Assembly (NCBI RefSeq): GCF_020707215.1
Contig: NZ_JAJFET010000003.1
Location: forward strand, 124,001 to 188,000
Origin: Sphingomonas sp. PL-96
GTDB taxonomy: Bacteria; Pseudomonadota; Alphaproteobacteria; Sphingomonadales; Sphingomonadaceae
DNA length: 64,000 nucleotides
Direction: 5' to 3'
Below are positions 17,212 to 23,694 of the stretch, one piece after another. A model generated the notes under the pieces. It was not told where the DNA came from. It was given only the letters and a program-made list of their open reading frames with translations, and ran no database searches. The stretch's first letter is position 1, and each line of letters begins with the position of its first letter. The translations under genes were made by a program, and so were the position numbers.

Positions 17212-17520
17212 TTATCTGCGCCGTTGCCGATAGCGCTCCGCGAGAGGTTCATAACGCTCTCGAATCTCACGTTCCCCCTGTTCGCGCCATCTTTGGCGTT
17301 CGGCCAGATCGTGGTGCCATGCAGCGATCAGTGCTTCCATCACCCGTAGGCCACGCAGGGCTTGCTCGCGAAGCGTGAGGACGCGCGCTGCCAGATGTTC
17401 ATCTGCGGCGCTGCGGAACCCAGCCAGTGCTTCCTCTGCCAAGGCCAGGGTGCTCGCATGAAAGCGCATCGCCTCTTGGTAAGCCGCTAGAGACCGATCA
17501 TCAGGATGATCGTTCGTCAC
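17212..17520 (-). CDS. Hypothetical helical protein
   Basis: 102 residues with a GTG start preceded by AAGGGG. Rich in Ala, Arg, Glu and Leu; predicted to be almost wholly helical, with a strongly charged C-terminal third. No recognised domain, signal peptide or membrane segment. It follows another small minus-strand gene and may share a transcript with it. Confidence 0.55.
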   Translation of the reverse strand: MTNDHPDDRSLAAYQEAMRFHASTLALAEEALAGFRSAADEHLAARVLTLREQALRGLRVMEALIAAWHHDLAERQRWREQGEREIRERYEPLAERYRQRRR

Positions 17521-17580
17521 GCTGGTCCCCTTACATTCAACCGGCGAACCATCGTGGCGGCGCCAGCAGCCAAATGGCTG

Positions 17581-17877
17581 TCATCGATGAATATACTTCA
17601 AGACATCAGGTGACACCTCACGAAATATGCGATCAATATCCTGTTCGCTGGCGTCCTCGTTCCGGAGTTCAGCTCGGGCCGCGAGCGGGCTGCGTGCTCG
17701 CACGCCGGGCTCCACTTCCCTGACGATCACGCGCCACGTAAAGCCGGGTCGCGCTTGCGGGAGCGGTCGGTTGAACTCGTAGGGCAGAGCGTCCCGTATG
17801 CGCATAGTGCGCCCCGGATGATTTTCGAACCATTCGCGGTCCATCGCCTGCGCTTGCTCTACAGCCGAGTGCTGCAT
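17581..17877 (-). CDS. Hypothetical protein
   Basis: 98 residues from the ATG at 17877, chosen because AGGAGA lies at proper spacing before it; an in-frame start eight codons upstream has no such site. Soluble, with mixed charge, no signal peptide and no recognised family. Probably co-transcribed with the downstream hypothetical gene. Confidence 0.6.
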   Translation of the reverse strand: MQHSAVEQAQAMDREWFENHPGRTMRIRDALPYEFNRPLPQARPGFTWRVIVREVEPGVRARSPLAARAELRNEDASEQDIDRIFREVSPDVLKYIHR

Positions 17878-18040
17878 GTGATCTCCTGACGTCCCTGTCA
17901 TAGATGCGCTTCAATCGCCGCTATGGGTCGCACTCCTGCCGAGCCGCTCGCGACACGCGGATGACCGGTTCCGGCCTAAGCGGACGTTTGACCTTGAACA
18001 ATGGAATGACCAGAGGTGGGTCGCAAGTAGTCACCGCCTT

Positions 18041-18094
18041 GTCGCTGAAGTCCTGACTTCTCAGCATCGCATATGTCGCCGCTTCTGCGACAAC
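18041..18094 (+). repeat. Dispersed hairpin repeat (family H), copy 3
   Basis: About 54 bp, closest to the copy at 13657 and with the same TGTCGC / GCGACA stem. It sits about 110 bp from the IS3 remnant. Confidence 0.65.
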
Positions 18095-18207
18095 ATGACG
18101 GCGAGAAGTGGTGGCTTCCTGCCGCTACCACTCAGGGGTCCAGGGGGGTATCTCTCCGGCGGTAGCAGTGAACCGCGCCGGGTTTGCCGGAGGCTGTTGG
18201 ATGTGAG

Positions 18208-18360
18208 TCACACCGCCATATCGATGATGTCCGCGGCAGCATAGTATTGCTCTTTGGCTCCAGCGGGCGGCATGTTGCCGATGGGCTCGAGCAGCCGGCG
18301 ATGATTGAACCAGAAGCAGACATTCATGCCGCCCTTCGCGCTTCTTAACTTCTGCCATTC
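18208..18360 (-). pseudogene. IS3-family transposase (OrfB) C-terminal remnant
   Basis: Reading the minus strand gives about 50 codons ending in a stop at 18208. The core FNHRRLLEPIGNMPPAGA, followed by EQYYAA, is the characteristic C-terminus of IS3-family OrfB integrases (the segment after the last catalytic glutamate). The catalytic domain, OrfA and terminal repeats are absent, so only the 3' tail of an old insertion survives. Confidence 0.8.
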
Positions 18361-18602
18361 ATTCATCTTTGCAGAACGAGCCCGTTGGCTCCCGTTGATC
18401 CCGACTAAACGACGACATGCGGGATAGATCCGTCGGTTTTATCGCACCTTAGGGCGGCAGGTTGTACCCCGACACTGAGCGCTCCAACCTTGCGATCGCG
18501 TCGAGCCGCCGCGGTGGTCTCATAGAAGACGACCAATCAGATTGAAGAACCCGGGCCCGAACTAGGATGATGCCTCCGCACCACTTTTTCTCATCATGTT
18601 GA

Positions 18603-18902
18603 ATGCTGGAGGTCGTGACAGAGACGGTCCCCGCGCCGGCGTTAGCACTCGAGTTTGATCAGTTCGCGGTTTCGAACCTAGACGCCACGATCATGAACGC
18701 GCTGCTCGATCGCTTGCTGCTTAAGGCCGAACCCGCCGAGAACAGCAACTGCACGCTGTTCGAGCCGCCCCCCGGTCCAAGCGATCCCGATAGGCACAGC
18801 CGCGATTTCAAGCAACACCGGACGGGAGCACTCGCGGCGGCACGATCGCCGTGGGCGCCGTTGCTGCTGCTACGTCGCAAGCGGACGGCGCCCGACGGCT
18901 GA
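18603..18902 (+). CDS. Hypothetical; possible tail of a short-chain dehydrogenase
   Basis: Open frame of 99 residues. The segment NCTLFEPPPGPSD and the following charged and hydrophobic tail resemble the C-terminal extension of some SDR oxidoreductases, but no Rossmann motif is present. It could be a remnant in this debris-rich interval rather than a working gene. Low confidence. Confidence 0.3.
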   Translation: MLEVVTETVPAPALALEFDQFAVSNLDATIMNALLDRLLLKAEPAENSNCTLFEPPPGPSDPDRHSRDFKQHRTGALAAARSPWAPLLLLRRKRTAPDG

Positions 18903-18918
18903 CACGTGGGAGCCGCGA

Positions 18919-19290
18919 CTACCGCGTACCCCCGCTGCGTTGCAGGATCAGTTCCACTTCGACTTGCGCTTCAAGCGGGAGTTGCGCGACTCCGATGGTG
19001 GTGCGGGCGGGATGGGGTGCTTCGAAGTACGAGGTGTAGATGTCGTTGAACGCGGCGAAATTGGCGACGTCGGTCAGGAAGGCGTTGCACTTCACGACGT
19101 CGCCGAAGCTCAGGCCTGCCGCGGCGACCACCGCCTTGAGATTGTCGAACGCCTTGCGCGCCTGCGCTTCGAAGCCGCCCTCGACCAGCGCCCCGCTATC
19201 CGCGTCCAAGCCGATCTGGCCGGAAGTGAAGACCAGCTCGCGGCTTCTCGCCGCAAGCGAATAAGGGCCGGATCGCCGGAGACGCCGACT
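18919..19290 (-). pseudogene. ridA: ridA (YjgF/UK114 family), N-terminus lost
   Basis: The reading frame runs from a stop at 18919 back through SGPYSLAARS, ELVFTSGQIGLDAD, KAFDNLKAVVAAAG and the C-terminal LPLEAQVEVEL, nearly the whole RidA fold. RidA hydrolyses reactive enamines/imines from PLP enzymes. Upstream of GPYS the frame enters unrelated sequence and meets a TGA at 19291, with no good start, so the first 8-12 residues are missing. A TTG at 19209 is the only start-like codon inside. The break coincides with the start of an Lrp fragment on the other strand, which suggests a deletion between two divergent genes. Confidence 0.75.
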
Positions 19291-19433
19291 TCATCCTCCG
19301 CGTGCGAATCGCCGACAACCAGTCGCTGCGCAAGTTCCTGGAACAGCTCACCCGCATCGACCTTAATCTGTCGGTAAAGACGATGATCGTCTTGGACGAG
19401 GTCAAGTACAAGACCGCACTACCGATTCGGTAA
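19263..19433 (+). pseudogene. Lrp/AsnC-family regulator, C-terminal fragment
   Basis: A plus-strand frame reads RIAGDADFILRVRIAD, then a helix, then MIVLDEVKYKTALPIR and a stop at 19431. This is the end of the ligand-binding RAM domain of Lrp/AsnC regulators, normally preceded by about 100 residues including the helix-turn-helix, which are absent. It is joined head to head with the truncated ridA at about 19262-19278. Confidence 0.75.
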
Positions 19434-19581
19434 ATTTAGAATACCAGCACCTCCGCCAGCCGCCTTCCATTTCCTCGTAGTGGTTATCCGCCGACTCATG
19501 CACAAGATCATTCAAGATCGAGCATACGAGAGCAAGATTCGCCAATGATCTGAGTGACCAGCTTCGACGTCGGTGGGCTAC

Positions 19582-19718
19582 CTGAACAAACGTCCGTTTT
19601 CCGCGATCGCCACGCAAAAGCGGACCGACGCCCCCCCGACCACGGGGCTGGAGCCCCCGTCCCCATCACATGAACGAAAGTCTCCTTTTCGCGAATCGCT
19701 GCCCCAAAAGCGGACGGG
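19582..19718 (+). repeat. Two direct copies of a 48-bp repeat
   Basis: Copies at 19582-19630 and 19670-19718 both read TGAAC-AAA-GTC, then TTTT-CGCGA-TCGC, then AAAAGCGGAC. Each also shows internal dyad symmetry (GTCCGTTTT versus AAAAGCGGAC). The rest of 19434-19837 holds no gene. Confidence 0.6.
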
Positions 19719-19837
19719 CGGGTTTCCCCCCATTCTGTTCATCGTCACGACATTAACGAAGGACGGCTTTCGGGACCGGTGCTGAGTTCGCCGCACGTCC
19801 GAAATGGGGCGGGAAGCTGTCATGGCCGTGGTCACGG

Positions 19838-20038
19838 CTATGACGCGTCAACCCTGTAAAAGATGGGGTTGCGCTGCCATTCGGCGATGGCGGAGGTGCG
19901 CCAGCCGACGCAGCGGGTGCTGAGCTGGACCTGACGCGGGAAGCTGCCGTCGGCAACCTTGCGGTAGAGCGTCGAGCGGCTGAGCCCGGTGAGGTCGAGC
20001 ACGGCGTTGAGGCGCAGGATACGGTCCGGTTCGGGCAT
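19838..20038 (-). CDS. AlpA-type helix-turn-helix regulator
   Basis: 66 residues from the ATG at 20038, preceded by GGAG. The AlpA/MerR-like fold is visible: DRILRLNAVLDLTGLSRSTLYRKV, then GSFPRQVQLS, then a final tryptophan helix IAEWQR. Such excisionase-like regulators control integration genes of phages and ICEs. It is divergent from ardC and marks the left part of the conjugative module; no adjacent integrase is seen. The frame continues 23 codons upstream without homology. Confidence 0.85.
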   Translation of the reverse strand: MPEPDRILRLNAVLDLTGLSRSTLYRKVADGSFPRQVQLSTRCVGWRTSAIAEWQRNPIFYRVDAS

Positions 20039-20553
20039 GGCAGGTCTCCGGCTGGATGATGTGAGTGTCTGCCAACCGGTGTGGGATCTTGCCGCCGGCG
20101 GCGGCAATGGGATCGGTTCTTAGGGTCACCAGCGGGGGTCCCGACGACACCACAAAGGCCTGAGCCCGTCGTTTCCGAAGAAAAAGGGCAGGGGGGGCCT
20201 GCCGTCGCCCGGCGTGCGCGGGGCCGCGCTGCCATGCTGCGCACCGGGCCGGCGGTGCCGTCCCGGCCCATGCGGGTGTGCATCGCTAACGGGGTGCCGC
20301 GTTGCCGCGGCAGGCGGACGCCCGCAGGTGCGGGCGGCGTCGTGCCTCCGGCATCGAAAGGTGTCGGGAGTGGGCGTCGCTTGCCCGTAGTCCCGCCGCG
20401 GCGGGCAGCAAGCCGCTGGCGCGGCTCCTCCACTGCGTTGCGGCCCCAAGGGGTGCTCCCCGCCGCTCGTGCGGGCCTGCCGGGTGCGCTCCTGCCGCCC
20501 ACCCCCGCCACTTCCGGCGCCGGTTGCGGTGGTCTGCAAAGGAGCAAGAGGAC
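20039..20553. other. Long GC-rich leader between alpA and ardC
   Basis: Open frames run through here on both strands only because the sequence is GC-rich. None has a recognisable domain. Promoters for the divergent alpA and ardC genes are expected here. Confidence 0.5.
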
Positions 20554-21456
20554 ATGGCACGCGAGACCAGCCGGCAGGATCTCTACAGCGAGGTCACCAA
20601 CCGCATCATCGCCGAGATGGAAGAGGGGCGGCTGCCCTGGGTTCAGCCCTGGGACACTACGGCGTGCGGGTGCACCCTGCCGCACAACGCCGGCACCGGG
20701 CGGCGCTACTCCGGCATCAACATCCTCATCCTGTGGGCAGCGGCGGTGGAGGGCGGCTATGCATCGCAACGCTGGCTCACCTTCCGCCAGGCACAGGCAC
20801 TCGGAGGCAGCGTCCGCAAGGGCGAGAAGGGAACCACCGTCTGCTATGCCGACCGCTTCACGCCCAAGGGCGAGGACGCGCGCGCGGCCGACGAGGACCG
20901 CGAGGCGCGCACGGTGGCGTTCCTCAAGCGCTTCACCGTCTTCAACATCGACCAGTGCGACGGGCTGCCGGACGAGATCACCGCACCCACGGCACCGCTG
21001 CCCGAGCGTGAGGCGATCCCACGTGCCGAAGCACTGATGGCGGCTTGCGGGGCAAACATCCGCATTGGCGGCGACCATGCCTTCTATGCGCCCGTGCTCG
21101 ACATGGTGCAGCTGCCCCAGCAGCAGGCGTTCCGCGACCAGATCAACTACTACAGGACCGCGCTTCACGAGCTTGGCCACCGGACCGGGCACCGCAGCCG
21201 GCTCGACCGTGACCAGACCGGCGCATACGGCAGCAACGCCTATGCCCGCGAGGAACTAGTCGCCGAGCTGTGCGCGGCGTTCAGCTGTGCGAGCCTCGGC
21301 ATCCGACCGACGGTGCGGCACGCCGATTATGTCGCCTGCTGGCTCGAGGTACTGCGCGAGGATGCACGTGCGACCTTCCGGGCTGCGAGCCAGGCAAGCA
21401 AGGCCGCCGACTTCCTGCTGGCATTCGATGCCGGGGAGGCGAGCGATGTCGCATGA
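20554..21456 (+). CDS. ardC: ArdC-type antirestriction protein
   Basis: 300 residues; start fixed by AAGGAG a few bases before the ATG at 20554. The N-terminal ssDNA-binding domain (about 5-130) contains LPWVQPWD, GRRYSGIN and the AQALGGSVRKGEKG stretch. The C-terminal zinc metallopeptidase domain has HELGH at 205-209 and a third histidine at 213. ArdC proteins protect incoming single-stranded conjugative DNA from restriction. Length matches the family. It heads a plus-strand row: sigma-like gene (overlapping), nucleotidyltransferase-HEPN, HU. Confidence 0.92.
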   Translation: MARETSRQDLYSEVTNRIIAEMEEGRLPWVQPWDTTACGCTLPHNAGTGRRYSGINILILWAAAVEGGYASQRWLTFRQAQALGGSVRKGEKGTTVCYADRFTPKGEDARAADEDREARTVAFLKRFTVFNIDQCDGLPDEITAPTAPLPEREAIPRAEALMAACGANIRIGGDHAFYAPVLDMVQLPQQQAFRDQINYYRTALHELGHRTGHRSRLDRDQTGAYGSNAYAREELVAELCAAFSCASLGIRPTVRHADYVACWLEVLREDARATFRAASQASKAADFLLAFDAGEASDVA

Positions 21457-21655
21457 CCGGTTCGCCGCGGCAGTCACTGCCGCGCTCGACCGCCTTCCGG
21501 CCGACCAGCGGGAGGTGCTGTTGGCGAAAGATGCCGAAGGGCTGAGCTATGCCGCGATCGCAGCGCGGTTGGGCATCCGTGAAGACGCAGCGCAAACCCT
21601 GTACGCCACGGCGATGATCGCGCTGCGCCGGGCAACCGAACCGCCGCCGCCATGA
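21446..21655 (+). CDS. Small sigma-70 region 4-like protein
   Basis: 69 residues, overlapping the end of ardC by 11 bp. It consists only of a sigma region 4-like helix-turn-helix: ALDRLPADQREVLLAKDAEGLSY, then AAIAARLGIREDAAQTLY and a final helix. Region 2, needed for core binding and melting, is missing, so it cannot be a working sigma factor alone. It may act as a DNA-binding regulator or anti-sigma-like adaptor. The overlap implies co-translation with ardC. Confidence 0.75.
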   Translation: MSHDRFAAAVTAALDRLPADQREVLLAKDAEGLSYAAIAARLGIREDAAQTLYATAMIALRRATEPPPP

Positions 21656-21666
21656 CGGCGGCGGCG
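21642..21666 (+). terminator. GC-rich hairpin at the end of the ardC unit
   Basis: A 10-bp stem of CGCCGCCGCC against GGCGGCGGCG with a 5-nt loop, followed by CCATTTTG. It overlaps the stop of the sigma-like gene and could terminate or attenuate before the nucleotidyltransferase gene. Confidence 0.45.
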
Positions 21667-21706
21667 CCATTTTGCCAATCTCGCACCACCCGCTAGGATC
21701 GCATCC

Positions 21707-22621
21707 GTGCGCGACGACCTCGATCATCTCCCGGCTTCCAAGCAGCGCGAGCTCGCCCACGTCGTGCGCGTGCTGTTCGAGGCGTTCGACACCGCGCTTG
21801 CCGGGGCGACGCAGAACTGGAAGCGCAAGGCCCGCATCCTCAAGCTGGTGCTCTACGGCAGCCATGCCCGCGGCGACTGGGTCGACGATCCGGTTGGCGG
21901 CTACCACAGTGACTATGACATCCTCGTCGTCGTCAACGACGAGCACCTCACCGACTTCGAGCTGTGGTCGGCGGCCGAGGATCGGCTGATGCGAGATGTC
22001 ACCATCAACCAGGCGCTGGCTGCACCGGTCAGCTTCATCGTCCACAGCCTCGACGATGTGAACGCGCAGCTCGAGCGCGGCCGGCCGTTCTTCATCGACA
22101 TCGTCGAGCAGGGGATCGCGCTCTACGAAGCGGAGGGCTTCCCGTTCGCGCAGCCGCGGCTGCTGCCGCCGGCAGAAGCGAAGGTCGAGGCGCAGAGGCA
22201 CTTCGATGAGTGGTCGAAGAGCGTCGCGGAGTTCTTCGGAACCGCAAAGTTTGCAATGTCGCAGGGCTGGAACAACAAAGCGGCCTTCGACCTGCATCAG
22301 ACCGTCGAGCGCCTCTATCACTGCACGCTGCTGGTGCTGACGCTCTACAGCCCGAAGTCGCACCGGCTGAACTTCCTGCGCTCGCAGGCCGAGCAGATCG
22401 CGCCGCGGCTGGTCGCGGCATGGCCGCGCGACGACCGCTTCGCGCGGCGTTGTTTCGAGTTGCTGCGGCAGGCGTATGTCAACGCGCGCTACTCGCCGCA
22501 CTATGCGATCAGCGACGAGGAACTGCGCTGGCTCGGCGAGCACATCGAGGTGCTCAAAGGCTTGGTCGAGGACGTCTGCCGCGAGCACATCGACGCCCTC
22601 GGGCGCAACGTCGCCGCCTGA
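21707..22621 (+). CDS. Nucleotidyltransferase-HEPN fusion protein
   Basis: 304 residues, GTG start after AGGA. The N-terminal nucleotidyltransferase domain (about 40-145) has GSHARG followed by the DxD pair in SDYDILVVV; the third carboxylate strand reads VSFIV, so that acid may be absent or shifted. The C-terminal helical HEPN domain (about 160-300) includes HQTVERLYHCTLLV and an ARYSPHY segment at the position of the HEPN RNase motif, though with R-x3-H spacing instead of R-x4-6-H. Separate MNT and HEPN proteins form antitoxin/toxin pairs in which the MNT modifies the HEPN RNase. Here both are one chain, so self-regulation is possible (inference). It lies inside the conjugative module. Confidence 0.8.
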   Translation: MRDDLDHLPASKQRELAHVVRVLFEAFDTALAGATQNWKRKARILKLVLYGSHARGDWVDDPVGGYHSDYDILVVVNDEHLTDFELWSAAEDRLMRDVTINQALAAPVSFIVHSLDDVNAQLERGRPFFIDIVEQGIALYEAEGFPFAQPRLLPPAEAKVEAQRHFDEWSKSVAEFFGTAKFAMSQGWNNKAAFDLHQTVERLYHCTLLVLTLYSPKSHRLNFLRSQAEQIAPRLVAAWPRDDRFARRCFELLRQAYVNARYSPHYAISDEELRWLGEHIEVLKGLVEDVCREHIDALGRNVAA

Positions 22622-22681
22622 GCTGGACCAGCGCAGGCCGGCTTCCTACACATACCGCCTCAATCGACAGGAGCACCCCGC

Positions 22682-22957
22682 ATGAACAACGCCGATCTCG
22701 CCGACCGCATTGCCGACGCGCACGGCATCGCCAAGGCCGATGCGCGCAAGTACGTCGACGGCGTTTTCGCCGCCATCACCGAGGCGGCAGCCAAGGGTGA
22801 GGAAGTTTCGCTGAACGGCTTTGGCAAGTTCAAGGTCAAGGACAGCCCGGCGCGCGAGGGCCGCAACCCCGCCACGGGTGCCACGATCCAGATTGCTGCG
22901 TCGAAGAAGCTGACGTTCACACCCGCCAAGGCGGTGAAGGACACGCTCAACGGCTGA
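22682..22957 (+). CDS. HU-family DNA-binding protein
   Basis: 91 residues, full HU length. Shows NNADLADRIAD at the start, VSLNGFGKFKVKD in the saddle, the DNA-binding arm REGRNPATGATIQIAASK and the closing LTFTPAKAVKDTL. HU bends DNA; copies on mobile elements may help relaxosome or recombination complexes. It is 60 bp past the nucleotidyltransferase-HEPN gene on the same strand and convergent with traD. Confidence 0.93.
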   Translation: MNNADLADRIADAHGIAKADARKYVDGVFAAITEAAAKGEEVSLNGFGKFKVKDSPAREGRNPATGATIQIAASKKLTFTPAKAVKDTLNG

Positions 22958-22965
22958 CACACCGG

Positions 22966-23253
22966 TCAGGCGCCGGGATCAGCCATTCCGGCGCCACTTC
23001 CGGCGAACGCGCGTTTTCCGCGGCGCCGCCACACCAGCAGCGACTGTCCTCGCTGCTCGCCACGCAGCGTTGCCGCTGCCTCCACCAGCAGGCCGAACAT
23101 GACCGCACGATCATCGTCGGTGAGCTCGACCAGCCCTGCCTTCGCAACTAGCCCGCCGAGTTCAATCAGCTGGCGGGTGCGCTCGCGGCGCTTCACCTGC
23201 CAGTCGCGCGCATCATGCCGCGCTCGTACCTGTTCCAGGCGGCGGCGCTGCAC
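22966..23253 (-). CDS. traD: TraD-like conjugal transfer protein
   Basis: About 95 residues if the GTG at 23253 is the start; the frame is open to 23400, so the start is uncertain. The core KRRERTRQLIELGGLVAKAGL, LTDDDRAVMFGLLVEAA and LLVWRRRGKRAF is typical of the small TraD of Ti-type plasmids (a relaxosome-associated protein, not the coupling ATPase). It overlaps the end of the upstream traC-like gene by about 40 bp. In Ti plasmids traG follows traD; here the convergent HU gene follows instead. Confidence 0.75.
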   Translation of the reverse strand: MQRRRLEQVRARHDARDWQVKRRERTRQLIELGGLVAKAGLVELTDDDRAVMFGLLVEAAATLRGEQRGQSLLVWRRRGKRAFAGSGAGMADPGA

Positions 23254-23527
23254 CTGCAGCCGGTGCAGCGCCGCCTCGTTTTGCCGAAGTGCTGCGGGCC
23301 TTGTCGCGAAACCAGCGCTCCCCGGCCGTGCGCCACGCTTCGAGCGTGGCCGCGTCGTGCATCGCGCCGGCCTGCAGCAGCGCGCCAGCGAGGGTTTCAA
23401 CCGGAAGGGTGTCGGCCCCGCAGGCGGTTACCAGCTCGCCCAGTTGCACGAGCTTGCGGGCGCGAAGTGCTCGCGCCTTGTCGGCGAGCATCTTGAGTTC
23501 CGAGTCGATGTCGCGCGGCTTGCGCAT
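23213..23527 (-). CDS. traC: TraC-like conjugal transfer protein
   Basis: 104 residues. N-terminal RKPRDIDSELKMLADKARALRARKLVQLGELV resembles sphingomonad conjugal transfer proteins of the TraC/TraD pair: a coiled, basic N-terminus, then GADTLPVETLAGALL and WRTAGERWF. The last 25 residues are low-complexity and overlap traD. It is divergent from traA, with the predicted oriT between them, matching Ti-plasmid DNA-processing gene order. Confidence 0.75.
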   Translation of the reverse strand: MRKPRDIDSELKMLADKARALRARKLVQLGELVTACGADTLPVETLAGALLQAGAMHDAATLEAWRTAGERWFRDKARSTSAKRGGAAPAAGAAPPPGTGTSAA

Positions 23528-23635
23528 GATGTGTCCTCCTTGATTGGCGGACGCATCAGTTATCGTGCGCTTCGATCAGCGGCCATGGTGTGATATGCAG
23601 TGGGACACAGCCGTCCCGAGATAGATGAAATCTTT

Positions 23636-23670
23636 CGAGGGCGCGCTTATACGTCGTGCCGACGTCGCTG
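23636..23670 (+). other. Putative oriT (MobQ/Ti-type nic region)
   Basis: The segment AGGGCGCGCTTATACGTC closely matches the nic-site consensus shared by RSF1010 and Ti-type origins (complement of AAGTGCGCCCT), followed directly by a repeat of ACGTCG (ACGTCG-TGCCG-ACGTCG). It lies just upstream of traA and between traA and the divergent traC, the standard oriT position. Nicking would be by TraA. Confidence 0.7.
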
Positions 23671-23694
23671 CTGAAGTGTAGATGGATTGCCGCA

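Noticed and set aside
18603..18902. A secure SDR annotation for this frame.
   Set aside because: Only a tail-like motif is present, with no cofactor or catalytic motif; kept as a low-confidence hypothetical.
19753..21192. A 479-codon minus-strand frame over alpA and ardC.
   Set aside because: No domain; it is antisense to ardC and overlaps the better supported alpA frame.
22092..22421. Minus-strand frames inside the nucleotidyltransferase-HEPN gene.
   Set aside because: Arginine/alanine-rich shadow typical of GC-rich DNA, without start signals.
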